NCBI RefSeq assembly: GCF_914767665.1
Contig: NC_059503.1
Span: forward strand, 28,768,001-28,832,000
Length of the DNA stretch: 64,000 bases
Reading direction: 5' to 3'
Source: Harmonia axyridis
Taxonomy: Eukaryota; Arthropoda; Insecta; Coleoptera; Coccinellidae
Position numbers and translations under genes: made by a program. The notes under the pieces are model-generated. The model was not told the DNA's origin and searched no databases. It saw nothing but the letters and a program-made list of their open reading frames with translations. Below are positions 1 to 8,949 of the stretch, one piece after another. Every line of letters starts with the position of its first letter. Within the stretch, counting starts at the first letter, position 1.

Positions 1-352
1 TCATAGTGGATAATGTTCCTTGCTAGTAATATTGCTAGTATATGATAGGTCGAGAATATAGAATAATCAAATTATAACACAATAGAAAAAATTAGTGACA
101 TTAATGACTTGACAAAAAAAGCTATTCACGTCGCAAACCTTCGGAAAGAATCGACAACAGAATTGAATACAATCCCAACCCAAAGATATCATTTTCAACT
201 GAAGGGTTTAAGATACGTGCACGCCTAGTTGCGGCATTATATCCAATGAAAATCTGGACAAGCGTTTTCAAAGATCCCTTTGAATAGAATTTAGACTTTA
301 GTTAATTATTTATCAAGTTCGTATTCAGAAAAAATAATAACAGTTTATTGAC

Positions 353-576
353 GGGTTTCATAAAACTTTGATTGACCCATCGTTAATAATAATAATAATA
401 ATAATAATTAGTTTATTCACCAAAAAAATGTTTTACATAGATAACAAAAGAATAGTTGAGATGTAAATAAACATTGAAATCCCACTAAAACTAAAGTTGC
501 GCGTGGGTTTTGCACAGTTGATCGTTGATTGTATAATTTGAAATCTAGGTACCTCGATAAAAGTTTTATGAAACCC
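353..576. mobile_element. MITE with 17-bp perfect terminal inverted repeats
   Basis: The element begins with GGGTTTCATAAAACTTT (353-369) and ends with its exact reverse complement (560-576). It spans 224 bp, carries no coding capacity, and contains a (taa)n microsatellite. A second, shortened relative starts at 8031 (AGGTTTCATAAAACTTTG) and shares the internal phrase TTTGAAATCTA. This shows a repeat family rather than a chance palindrome. The transposase superfamily cannot be told from this. Confidence 0.75.
386..408. repeat. (taa)n trinucleotide microsatellite
   Basis: About eight uninterrupted copies of a taa/ata unit lie within the MITE at 353-576. Confidence 0.9.
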
Positions 577-883
577 ACCATATGACAATAACAAAGATTA
601 ACTGAAAATATTGTCCTATTGGATAGCAGTTGACAAAATCTGAACAATCTAATCAGTTCGATATATCCGAAGCTGATTAAACCGATAAGTAATCAGCAAC
701 TCATCGATTGAATTCCAATTAAAATAAAAACAATTTAATTCATCATATCTTTGATGAAAATTGAAACAGTCTTTTGAAACAGTTTTTTGAATGGTGCAAC
801 AGGCCATAAGATTGGATATTTCGATGAAAATAAAAACGCACTTAAATGCAGTGATTTAAATCATTAAATCTCTGTGGTTTCTC

Positions 884-921
884 ATATGTCAAAGGTTATA
901 TGTCGAAGGTTATATGTCAAA
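884..921. repeat. 14-bp tandem repeat, about 2.7 copies
   Basis: The unit ATATGTCAAAGGTT occurs at 884-897. It repeats at 898-911 with one change (C-A-A to C-G-A), and a third partial copy covers 912-921. It lies about 165-200 bp upstream of the HPS4 start codon. Confidence 0.85.
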
Positions 922-1083
922 ACAAAAGTCTCAAAACAATGAGATGAGGAAGAAGATTTCAAATTCCAATTATAATACCCTATAGTAATAAGTAATTGAT
1001 ACTTCTACTGTATTATCTGTGTAATAATCTTCATCTATGAGAATGCAGTGGAAATTTTAAACTGTTTTTAATTTATAATAGAC

Positions 1084-3234
1084 ATGTCGAAGGAAACCAC
1101 TATTGTCTTTATCTATGATACTAAAAAGCTTCAAAATGAGGAAGATGATCCAGCCACAGCAATTCTATATTTTCACCCTACTTGGGTTTCAGATCACCAA
1201 AAAACCGTTTTATGTGGGCAGCTAATAGGAATTATACATTGTATCCGTAAAGTTTTTCAAGTTCCACAAGTAATATCGCTTGAAAGCGGAAAGTTTTATG
1301 TTAATAATGTTGATGGTAGATACTTGTTGGCTGTAGGGACAGACAGAAACGTCCCTGATTGGATTTTATTACACAGGAATAATTTATTGACTTCACTGAT
1401 CGAATTTTATCATAAAGACATAGAAGAAATGGCCAACATTTATGGAAACTCTGATGCACTATCTGCTAAAATGTATCACATGTGTGAAACTTACTTGAAA
1501 ATCATTTCTTTTGGAGGTAATATATTTTCGATAATACCTTCAATTAACCTTCCAAAAAGCGCATCAAATGTTTTCATAGAAAGTTTGAATATATTACACT
1601 ATTGTCAAACTTTCGAGTCTGTATTAGGTGGGTTGATCTTGCACCATAATAAGGTTGTGGCCACGCAACTATCCCCATTTCTGACTAAGATGATAGTTTT
1701 AACAGATCCTTATAGAATAAAGAGCCCTGCCGAAACCATTACAACAAATTTTCATTTACCCATAGGAGTTCAGATGCTAGAGATATACATCTCAAAATTT
1801 GAATATGAAGAATTAGATAAAAATTCTTCAAAATTGAGGCAGGTCTTTGAGAATTATGAAGATATCATTAAGAAAGTTGGTAGGAGCTACAATTCCTCTG
1901 ATTCTACAGATACTATAGTGCCAAATTTGAAGAGAGACTGTTCGTTACTGTTTACCACGGTTCCTGAAGAAGACAATGAAATTTCGCCAAATAAGAATGT
2001 TGAAGCTACAATTATACGTCTGAAAAAGCCATCTAGACCCAAATTCTTGAATTTAACCAATAAAATTTCAGATATTAAAGAAGTTACTCAAACAGGTACC
2101 AAAACACCTTATACTCCATTTACAGGCAATCCTGGTAGTGTAATTTCAACTCCAATGACAGATCTCAAGAAAGTTTTACATATAAACACATATTCTATAT
2201 GTACAGACCCAGAGCCGCTGGAAGAAACAGAGGTAGATAAGGAAAATGAAGAAAATGTAAGTAATGAAAATCGAGAGATGTCGAATAGTTTGATATTGGT
2301 CGAAGAACAAATTCAAAATAGTTCTAAGATAAAAAGATCTCAAAGTATCTCAGTTCCAATCAATCATTTGGAAGAGATGAAAGGTGATGAATGCAGGGTT
2401 ATTAACTTATGTGAAAGGGAAGAAGAGACAAATAGTGATGAAGTAATACATGATCTTGAACATGAAAAATCTGAAAAAGTCACCAAAAGAAAGAGTTTAA
2501 CCTTGCCTTTAAAATCTTTGAGTTTAGACTCTGGAAGTGTACTAGATAATTCAGATGCGACAATGTCTGGCCTACTTACTCCCCTGATGCAGAAATTAAG
2601 CTCTCTAGCCTTTGAGAAAAAAAGCAGCGGCATATGCAGCTTTACCCCTACTCCTCTAGAGTATAAGGATATTGTCCCTCTTTTTAAGAAACAGAATAAT
2701 GAAAAATCTAAATCAAAAAGTGACCAAACTCCTGTCAAATGTGTCCTTTTTATCTGTGGACAACAAGATACTGTTTTTGGAATGTTGCTGAAGTCCAATG
2801 CGATTGACAAAGAAAACCTAGTGTTTTCTTTGTGGGAACTTTGCACAAGCAGACTTGGAGATCTAGAGAAGCAACTGCACCAATGTATGGAACCATATTC
2901 TGGTAATATAGTACCCGAACAAGAACCTTACAGTTTTCTCTGCTTGGATAGTCAGTGGGATACCTTGAAAAGAGGAGGCCCTTGGGAAACTGGAGAAGTA
3001 AACTCCTTATCCAAGATACACAGAGATTTCCAAGACAATCAAAGCATCACTGAAATATTGTGTAAGGGCAACGACAATATTTTGTATGGTGTACGAACTG
3101 GAGATTCTGAAATTTTTTATCACCAGTCCGAATGTGCCAATGGAGGGCTTCCTACCCCATCAGATTCCATGGGGCATGTGCCAATGAGGGCAAAACGTAG
3201 TTTAGAAAGAGATCACGCTATAGTTTTGTTGTAA
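1084..3234 (+). CDS. HPS4: HPS4 homologue, BLOC-3 subunit (CCZ1/HPS4 family)
   Basis: A single uninterrupted frame encodes 716 aa. The first ~60 residues form a longin-type start (FIYDTKKLQNEEDDPATAIL, then YFHP and LCGQLIGIIHCI) that aligns with vertebrate HPS4. A later block (ILHYCQTFESVLGGLILHH) matches the HPS4 stretch LQTCQ...LAGCILY. The middle (about residues 260-500) is low-complexity, acidic and Ser/Thr-rich. The C-terminal 180 residues are again ordered-looking. In known systems HPS4 pairs with HPS1 as BLOC-3, the exchange factor for Rab32/Rab38, in making lysosome-related organelles such as eye pigment granules. The start is the first ATG after an in-frame stop. A possible AATAAA lies at 3532, about 300 nt past the stop. 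Absence of introns over 2.1 kb is unusual for this window. The gene converges on MPC2. Confidence 0.88.
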   Translation: MSKETTIVFIYDTKKLQNEEDDPATAILYFHPTWVSDHQKTVLCGQLIGIIHCIRKVFQVPQVISLESGKFYVNNVDGRYLLAVGTDRNVPDWILLHRNNLLTSLIEFYHKDIEEMANIYGNSDALSAKMYHMCETYLKIISFGGNIFSIIPSINLPKSASNVFIESLNILHYCQTFESVLGGLILHHNKVVATQLSPFLTKMIVLTDPYRIKSPAETITTNFHLPIGVQMLEIYISKFEYEELDKNSSKLRQVFENYEDIIKKVGRSYNSSDSTDTIVPNLKRDCSLLFTTVPEEDNEISPNKNVEATIIRLKKPSRPKFLNLTNKISDIKEVTQTGTKTPYTPFTGNPGSVISTPMTDLKKVLHINTYSICTDPEPLEETEVDKENEENVSNENREMSNSLILVEEQIQNSSKIKRSQSISVPINHLEEMKGDECRVINLCEREEETNSDEVIHDLEHEKSEKVTKRKSLTLPLKSLSLDSGSVLDNSDATMSGLLTPLMQKLSSLAFEKKSSGICSFTPTPLEYKDIVPLFKKQNNEKSKSKSDQTPVKCVLFICGQQDTVFGMLLKSNAIDKENLVFSLWELCTSRLGDLEKQLHQCMEPYSGNIVPEQEPYSFLCLDSQWDTLKRGGPWETGEVNSLSKIHRDFQDNQSITEILCKGNDNILYGVRTGDSEIFYHQSECANGGLPTPSDSMGHVPMRAKRSLERDHAIVLL

Positions 3235-3677
3235 AATTAGATTGTATCCAAATTTATAGTTTGTAAAATCTATGTACTTCTTGTTCATAGAGGAGTTATT
3301 TTCTAGAAATATTTTCACACTATAGAGTGAATTGAATATTTACCAAAGAAAATTGTTTAACTGTTCATTGTTAAAGTGTATATTGAGTGAAGTCTTAGTA
3401 GATGTGTATTAGACTGATTTTTAAACATTCCATTTTAATACTTTTTTATGTATATTTGTTGACTTCTCAAATGTTTTTATATAATTTCAGATGAATTATT
3501 CTTTTGAATTTCCATCATATTTTCAAGGTAAAATAAAACAAAGTTTCAAATCTTCATTTTTGATAACAACGTTTACAACCAATCAATACCTATTTAAAAA
3601 AATAATTTATCCCGATTAGTCAATAGTGGCAAGTTGAAATATTTACAAAAATTGATTTAAGAGGTGTCTAAGATTTC

Positions 3678-4025
3678 TCAAAGTTCAGTTTTGGCTTCCT
3701 TAATCTTATCTTTATTCATCTGGTAGTTAATGGCTCTGTAAAGTTGAAAGCATTGAGAGACTGCTATGAAAATATTCACACTAAAAAGGTTGTAGTTTTT
3801 TGGTATAATTACTAATGAATATCTCGACCAAATCAATCCAGTAGCAGCTAATGCACATGTTTGTGGAACACTCAGAGCTTCTGCTGGCCGTTGAAGGTCA
3901 CTTATTCCTGCAATAACTAAACCCCATTTGAAGGCTGGAGCCCAAAAGAATATAGTTTTAGGACCAGCTGGATGCTTCCACAGAGGTTGTAACTTGGAAG
4001 GAATCAAATTATCCAAGAAAGACAT
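3678..4025 (-). CDS. MPC2: Mitochondrial pyruvate carrier 2
   Basis: One exon encodes 115 aa, starting at the ATG at 4025-4023 (MSFLDNL). An upstream TTG-initiated extension is not needed. The protein has the MPC2 signatures HPAGPKTIFFWAPAFKWGL, SVPQTCALAATGLIWSRYS and LVIIPKNYNLFSVN, at essentially full family length (vertebrate MPC2 is 127 aa). MPC2 forms a heterodimer with MPC1 in the mitochondrial inner membrane and imports pyruvate into the matrix. The hydrophobic segments between about residues 30 and 95 correspond to its membrane helices. The gene is convergent with HPS4, with 443 bp between the stop codons. No intron is visible. It looks intact; a retrocopy is possible but nothing marks it as dead. 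Confidence 0.95.
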   Translation of the reverse strand: MSFLDNLIPSKLQPLWKHPAGPKTIFFWAPAFKWGLVIAGISDLQRPAEALSVPQTCALAATGLIWSRYSLVIIPKNYNLFSVNIFIAVSQCFQLYRAINYQMNKDKIKEAKTEL

Positions 4026-4554
4026 TTCCAACAATATTTACGGTATACCAATATTTAAAAGTAAAGTACGATTACTTTGATATTAAACGTTTTCTGATCA
4101 GATTGCGAGTGAACTTATAATTTGATTTCCTCTCAAGGTCAGAATAGGACATAGAATGGCTAATAAGGTCAAGCGGTCAGGGTAAAAAGCAAAGAATAAT
4201 GGTATAGACCTATATTCCAAGGTATAGACATACATTTATTAGTAGAAACTAGTTTATAACGAGTTATTGTTAACACATAGTCTTCATAAAGCATGCCTAC
4301 GAAATATTCAGTTGCTCACTCAGACTCAATAAAAAAATTTAATATTCGACTGAAGACTTATGAATTAACCATAGATGTAATCTTTAGAGTATAGAATCAC
4401 AGATTAGTCTGTGATAGAATTCTATGTTCTGAAATGTAAACATGTTTTTTTTCCTTTATATAAGCTAGGCTTTCTCAGCCACCTACACAACGAACATTTC
4501 ATTTTCCATAAGACTCTTTTCAAATTCATTAACCATCACCTGACATATACAACA

Positions 4555-4621
4555 TCCATGACCTAGCCAGAGTTCGAACCCGGTGCTTTCGGCACCACAG
4601 TCTACTCTTCAGTCCACCGTA
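4555..4621 (-). repeat. tRNA-derived SINE relic (possible)
   Basis: Read on the minus strand, the segment has a tRNA T-arm-like GGGTTCGAACTC box (about 4569-4583). It is preceded by a perfect GGTGC/GCACC stem-loop (4582-4596) resembling the long variable arm of a class II tRNA. An A-box-like stretch lies further upstream on that strand. A full cloverleaf with a 7-bp acceptor stem is not visible, so a SINE head or dead tRNA is more likely than a functional tRNA gene. Confidence 0.35.
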
Positions 4622-4639
4622 AACATATTATATCAGAAC

Positions 4640-5210
4640 ACTAATATATACTAGTAACCTTAGAGTATAGAATTCCATGTTCTAAGCTAGTAACAGAGTG
4701 TAGAACCAGATGGGCCAAGGCTTATTTCCCTGGATATTACCTTCTTTACATCAAGAGACCAGTTCAAATGTGACTCATGTGACTCTGTTGTAGCTAGCTG
4801 ATGTCCATCGAGAAAATAGGGAATCCTCGGACTCCGCTTGTCAAAATGAAGAACTACGCACTTCTCAAGTTTCAGGGGAAGCAACCAATTCTTGACATTC
4901 AGGTCACCCTGTAGCAGTTCATAATCAGAAATAGGGTTGTTAAAAACCTTCGTGTCGTTCGCAAATTACAAGCTAGGTGACCAAGGCAATGTTGACCAGG
5001 AAGATCAGAGAACCCAGAACTGTCCTCTGAGGCACACCTCTGGTTACAAGTCTTGGCGAAAAGAACAGAGAAACTCCTTCCCTGAAGAAAAGTCTCAATC
5101 CACCGCAACAAATGTCCTCTGATTCCAAAACGCTCGAGCTTGCAGAGGAGGCGTCCATGAAAAATCGAATTAGAAGGTATCAGTGGGAATACCACTATTG
5201 AAAGCATTGG
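4640..5210 (-). pseudogene. LINE reverse transcriptase fragment, frameshifted
   Basis: Minus-strand translation shows an RT core split over frames. One frame (5207-4899) gives FGIRGHLLRWIETFLQGRSF. Another (ending 4973) gives GVPQRTVLGSLIF, the degraded GVPQGSVLGPLLF motif. A third (4884-4687) gives PLKLEKCVVLHFDK followed by IPYFLDGHQL, the region after the YADD motif in Jockey/CR1-like elements. No intact ORF1, endonuclease or tail is present. It is a dead 5'- and 3'-truncated copy related to the piece at 30570-30900. Confidence 0.8.
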
Positions 5211-6589
5211 TCCACTGATCTTATCTATGGATCTATACTCTACAGCAAATTGGTAATGACAGAGCGATCAGATGGCACAGAGTTTATGCTGATTGACCAT
5301 CAATGTCGAAATTAAGCAACTCATGAACCTCCAACGAATCAATTTTCTTTTCAAGTTCTTGTCGCACCTCCAAAATTTCTTTGTTCGCTTCTTCTCATGC
5401 CGCCAAATTTCCTTCTCCGCTTCTTCTTGAGCCACCATTACTTCTTCATTTATTTTCTATCGTATCATCAAAACTCATCTTTCCATATCAAACGGATTTC
5501 TTCCTTCAGATATACGCTTTTCCTTAGATTTTTGGAGCATCTGTTTTCTGTTGTTCTCCTCTCCTCCTCTTGTTTTTCTATCTTTAGTCGTTCCTTATCC
5601 TCTTACCTTATTTTTCTTTAGAATAAATAAGTTTATTGAAGCAGAAAAATATAACGAGAAACAGTTTCTGATATACAATTAATTTGTAAGGTACGTATCA
5701 ATAAACAAATTACAACCCACAAAAGTATATACTTGTTCGTGGGGGAATAATATAAAAACCATAAACTCCAAAAAAACAACTACCAATGAGTTTAGATAAA
5801 ACAAATACAATATGAGTACAACAAAACAAATGTTCTAAACAAAGTTAACCCTGTTGAAAATTTTCCTACAAAATTCATTATCTCCTTTCAATATTCTTTT
5901 TCCTTGATCGGCAAACTGTTATTTGATCATTTCCAATATATAATCCATATTGTTTGCTGTACTTCTTGTGTTTACCATAAATTGTTCAAATTAGACTGTA
6001 TAAACTCACTCCTGACACCTACAATAACGATTGTAGGTTTCGATTGCACTGTTGATTGAACAATTGGAAGTACCTTTTCATCTTGGGACATTTTTATATA
6101 ATGTGGTGCTTCAGAAGCAAGGCTACATTAATTCTTCTTCCATATCCAACAAATCCAAATAATGCTTCTGACTACTCTACTGGATGTCGTCTTGCACCAC
6201 ACTCTAATGCGGCCTCGGCGGGTTTATGAAGGCAGAGTCACCGCTCCACGATGTAGTGGGAAGGTGTCTTAGGCAGATATTGCTGGATTGCCTAACTGGA
6301 AAATCCACCAGCGATCTCGGGACGAAATACCACAATCCCCAGAAAGAAGGCGCACCTTCAAATTTGAATCGAGAACGCCTCGCCAAAGTACAATAAATTA
6401 GTTATGAAAAATTGATACGTTTTCATGATAATATTAGGAAACTCTTTGAATGAATGAATTTATTGATGTGAAATAGTATGAGGTATTTTGATGGTGAAAT
6501 AAATACTTGATAACAATGATACCTTTTTTTCATTAACACCTAGTTACAAGAGCCTATTGCATCTGATAAAAGTTTACTCAATCTGACCC

Positions 6590-6740
6590 TGATCTCTCTG
6601 CCATATTGGTGGTAGCCTTAGCCCCGCCTACTAGCAATTTTTTTTCTATCTCGATTGGTTCACTGAAGATTAGACAGGTTGCCTCGTAACTTTCAACCAA
6701 TCAGCGCTAACCATTCGTGACGTCATCCGGTTTGCCGATT
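6590..6740. promoter_or_regulatory. Promoter-like patch with CCAAT boxes and a CRE
   Basis: Within AT-rich DNA this patch contains a CCATATTGG-like site, a GC box (CCCCGCC), two CCAAT motifs in opposite orientation (GATTGG and CCAATCAGCGC) and a perfect TGACGTCA (6718-6725). No gene start is evident next to it. MAN1 lies 2.2 kb downstream, beyond the mariner insertion. It may be a distal or ancestral promoter, or part of a mobile element. Confidence 0.3.
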
Positions 6741-6810
6741 CAAATAGACTAATAGAGAAAGTTGTATTGGATAAAATTAGTTATATGTAAATATGAAATT
6801 AAATTTGAAA

Positions 6811-8018
6811 TATTGGGTGTACAATTTTGCAATAGATGGCTGTAATAGTAAGTTAAAGTCGAAATAAATAGATCGTAGATGTCATACAATAAGCTCAGAT
6901 ATTTGTAAACATAACGCCATCGAAATATTAGTCGATTTGTGTTTGCATCATGAAGTTATTCTCGATTAAACATGTCTGCTTAAGAGCCAAATTCTCGTTA
7001 TTTGCGGTTTTAATTTTCTACTTCGATATGAAGAAATTTGCGTCTGATGCTCATCGAATTCTTTCAAATACATATGGTGAGACCGTTATTAGTGAAAGAA
7101 CGTGCTGAGAGTGTTTCAACGCTTCAAATTGCTTGACGTCGAAGACCAGCATGGCGGTGGAAGAGAGAAGTTTTTCGAAGATGCAGAATTGGATGCATTA
7201 CTTGATCAAGAGTCAAGACTCAAGTCAAACGCAACAAGAATTAGCAGGATTATTGGAAGTGACGCAACAATCCATTTCAAAACGCCTAAAACTCATGGGA
7301 ATGAATCAGAAACAAGAAAATTGGGTGCCGTACGATTTGAAACTGAGAGATGTTGAACCGCGTTTGTTTGCTTGGGACAAAAAATGGGTTCCTTACGATA
7401 ATCCCAAGTGCAGAAAATCATGGGGATATCAGGCCATGCTTTCACGTCAACGGCCAAACCGAATATTCACGGTTCCAAGGTCATGCTCAGTATTTGGTGG
7501 GACCAGCTCGGCGTAGTGAATTATGAGTTGTTAAAACCAACTTAAACAATAACAGGCGATCTATATCAACGCAATTGATGCGTTTGAGTCGAGCATTGAA
7601 ATACAAACGCAATACAACGAGAGACATGATAAAGTGATTTTACAGCATGACAATGCTCGACCCCATGTTGAGAAAGTGGTCAAGACATACTTGGAAACAT
7701 TGAAATGGGAAGTTCTACCTCACCCGTCGTATTCTTCAGACGCTGCTCCCTCGGACTATCACTTATTTCGATCAATGGCACACGGCCTGGATGACCAGCA
7801 CTTCCGATCTTATGAAGAAGTAAAAAATTGGATCGATTCGTGGATCGCGCAAAAGATGACCAGTTACTTGAACGAGAATTCGTACGCTGCCCGAAAGAAG
7901 GGAGAAAGTAGCGGCCAGCGATGGACATTACTTTGAATCATATATGTACAACCAGTTTTTCAATATAAAGCCTCGAATTTCGGAAAAAACAGCGGAAGCA
8001 AAGTTGTACGCCTAGGTA
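6811..8018 (+). mobile_element. mariner-family DNA transposon, defective
   Basis: Imperfect terminal inverted repeats bound the element: left TATTGGGTGTACAATTTTGC (6811-6830), and right, read inward, TACCTAGGCGTACAACTTTGC (8018-7998). TA dinucleotides sit at both ends, as expected for the TA target. Between them lies a broken mariner transposase on the plus strand (about 7000-7936). At roughly 1.2 kb it is slightly shorter than intact mariners (about 1.3 kb), in keeping with an internal deletion in the transposase. Confidence 0.85.
7000..7936 (+). pseudogene. mariner transposase, frameshifted with an internal deletion
   Basis: Pieces in different frames follow mariner order. First come an N-terminal HTH part (SDAHRILSNTYGETVISERT) and TQQELAGLLEVTQQSISKRL, then ENWVPYDLKLRDVEPRLFA. 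This jumps directly to WDKKWVPYDNPK, so roughly 20 residues before the first catalytic Asp are missing and the usual DEKW reads DKKW. The second catalytic part, ILQHDNARPHVEKVVKTYLE, and the third, PSYSSDAAPSDYHLFRSM, remain recognisable. Multiple frame changes and stops make it non-functional. Confidence 0.88.
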
Positions 8019-8030
8019 CGTATATTCGAC

Positions 8031-8090
8031 AGGTTTCATAAAACTTTGATTGACCAATCAACTCGTTGATTGTAGTTTGAAATCTATGGA
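8031..8090. mobile_element. Truncated MITE relic of the 353-576 family
   Basis: The sequence AGGTTTCATAAAACTTTG followed by ATTGACC matches the left end of the MITE at 353. The phrase GTTTGAAATCTA some 40 bp later matches its interior. The right inverted repeat is missing. It begins 12 bp after the right end of the mariner element. Confidence 0.6.
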
Positions 8091-8949
8091 AGTGTCAAAA
8101 ATGAACTGAAATTGAACACAGAAATGATTTAATCACCAGAGACAATAATGAATTATAAAGAATTAGAGCTTGTAGCTCTAACAGTCCGTACAAATGAGCA
8201 AATTCAAGTCGCTACATGATCGCTCACGGGCGCATCTATGTATTATTAGATCGAAAGTTGACTTTAGATAAATGCTAACCAATATCTATGAAACACATTA
8301 TCAAAAAAAGCGTTGGCTTTTTTATAATTCCTAACACACTTTTAAACTGAATGATTTCATTTGTTTGGATACAAAGCCCTACCTTAGAACAACTAAAACG
8401 GACACGAAAGGATATTTCGATGAAAACCACAACTGAATTACATTGAATGATACAAAATTCAACTAAAATACTGGCAGCCTTCTAAAAATTCAAAAACTTT
8501 TGAAGTTTCAACGTGTGAACTAGGCATAATGATTTAATCTATGGTGCTCGGTGTTAGCAACGGAATATCAAAACGACCCATACAAAAGCGCCATCTTGAA
8601 TATCCAAAATCAAAAAGAGTCAACGTAATTTCTATTTATGGAAAAACGTATGTACATATATTAAATCATGCAAGATTTCACATTATGATTTTCAGATATT
8701 TCTAGCTTGAATCTACATAACAAAATTGAAATTGCTTTTCAACTACTCTTGAATCAATTTTATAAATAAATAATTTTCTTTCAAGGACCAGGGATTGCCG
8801 CTTGAAGTTGCATGGTATCAATTGAATGTGCTGTTGTCTTAGTGTACAATTTTAGTGAATTAAAAAATTAATAAGAAACATTTAAAAGTAAGTTATATTG
8901 GAAACAATCTATTACAGTAATATTTAATTTGAATTTCCAACATCCTCAG

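Larger units (their letters stand above)
1..1083. other. Non-coding, AT-rich 5' flank of HPS4
   Basis: No convincing coding region is visible. The stretch holds a short MITE (353-576), a (taa)n microsatellite inside it (about 386-408) and a 14-bp tandem repeat (884-921). The last ~160 bases before position 1084 presumably contain the HPS4 5' UTR and promoter, but no clear core promoter element was identified. Confidence 0.6.
4035..8949. other. Repeat-rich intergenic region between MPC2 and MAN1
   Basis: No host gene was found in this 4.9 kb. It contains a tRNA-like SINE relic (4555-4621), a frameshifted LINE reverse transcriptase (4640-5210), and a pyrimidine-rich stretch (about 5340-5620). 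It also holds a GC-richer promoter-like patch (6590-6740), a mariner element (6811-8018) and a MITE relic (8031-8090). The rest is AT-rich with nothing recognisable. Confidence 0.6.

Noticed and set aside
2364..2846. 160-aa open frame on the minus strand inside HPS4
   Set aside because: It is antisense to a strongly supported coding exon, has no family features, and arises from codon structure on the other strand.
4026..4034. TTG-initiated extension of MPC2
   Set aside because: The ATG at 4025 gives the normal family N-terminus; the extension has no support.
4555..4621. Functional tRNA gene on the minus strand
   Set aside because: A T-arm-like box and a variable-arm-like stem are visible, but no complete acceptor stem or anticodon arm could be paired. 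A SINE relic fits better.
5397..5621. Small open frame rich in Phe/Leu/Ser
   Set aside because: It lies in a pyrimidine-rich low-complexity stretch and has no start context, splice sites or homologous motif.
8929..8949. Upstream TTG extension of MAN1 (NFQHPQ before MVDVDK)
   Set aside because: The first true ATG is 8950, directly before the LEM domain. The preceding bases look like an intron acceptor (tttccaacatcctcag) of a 5' UTR intron.
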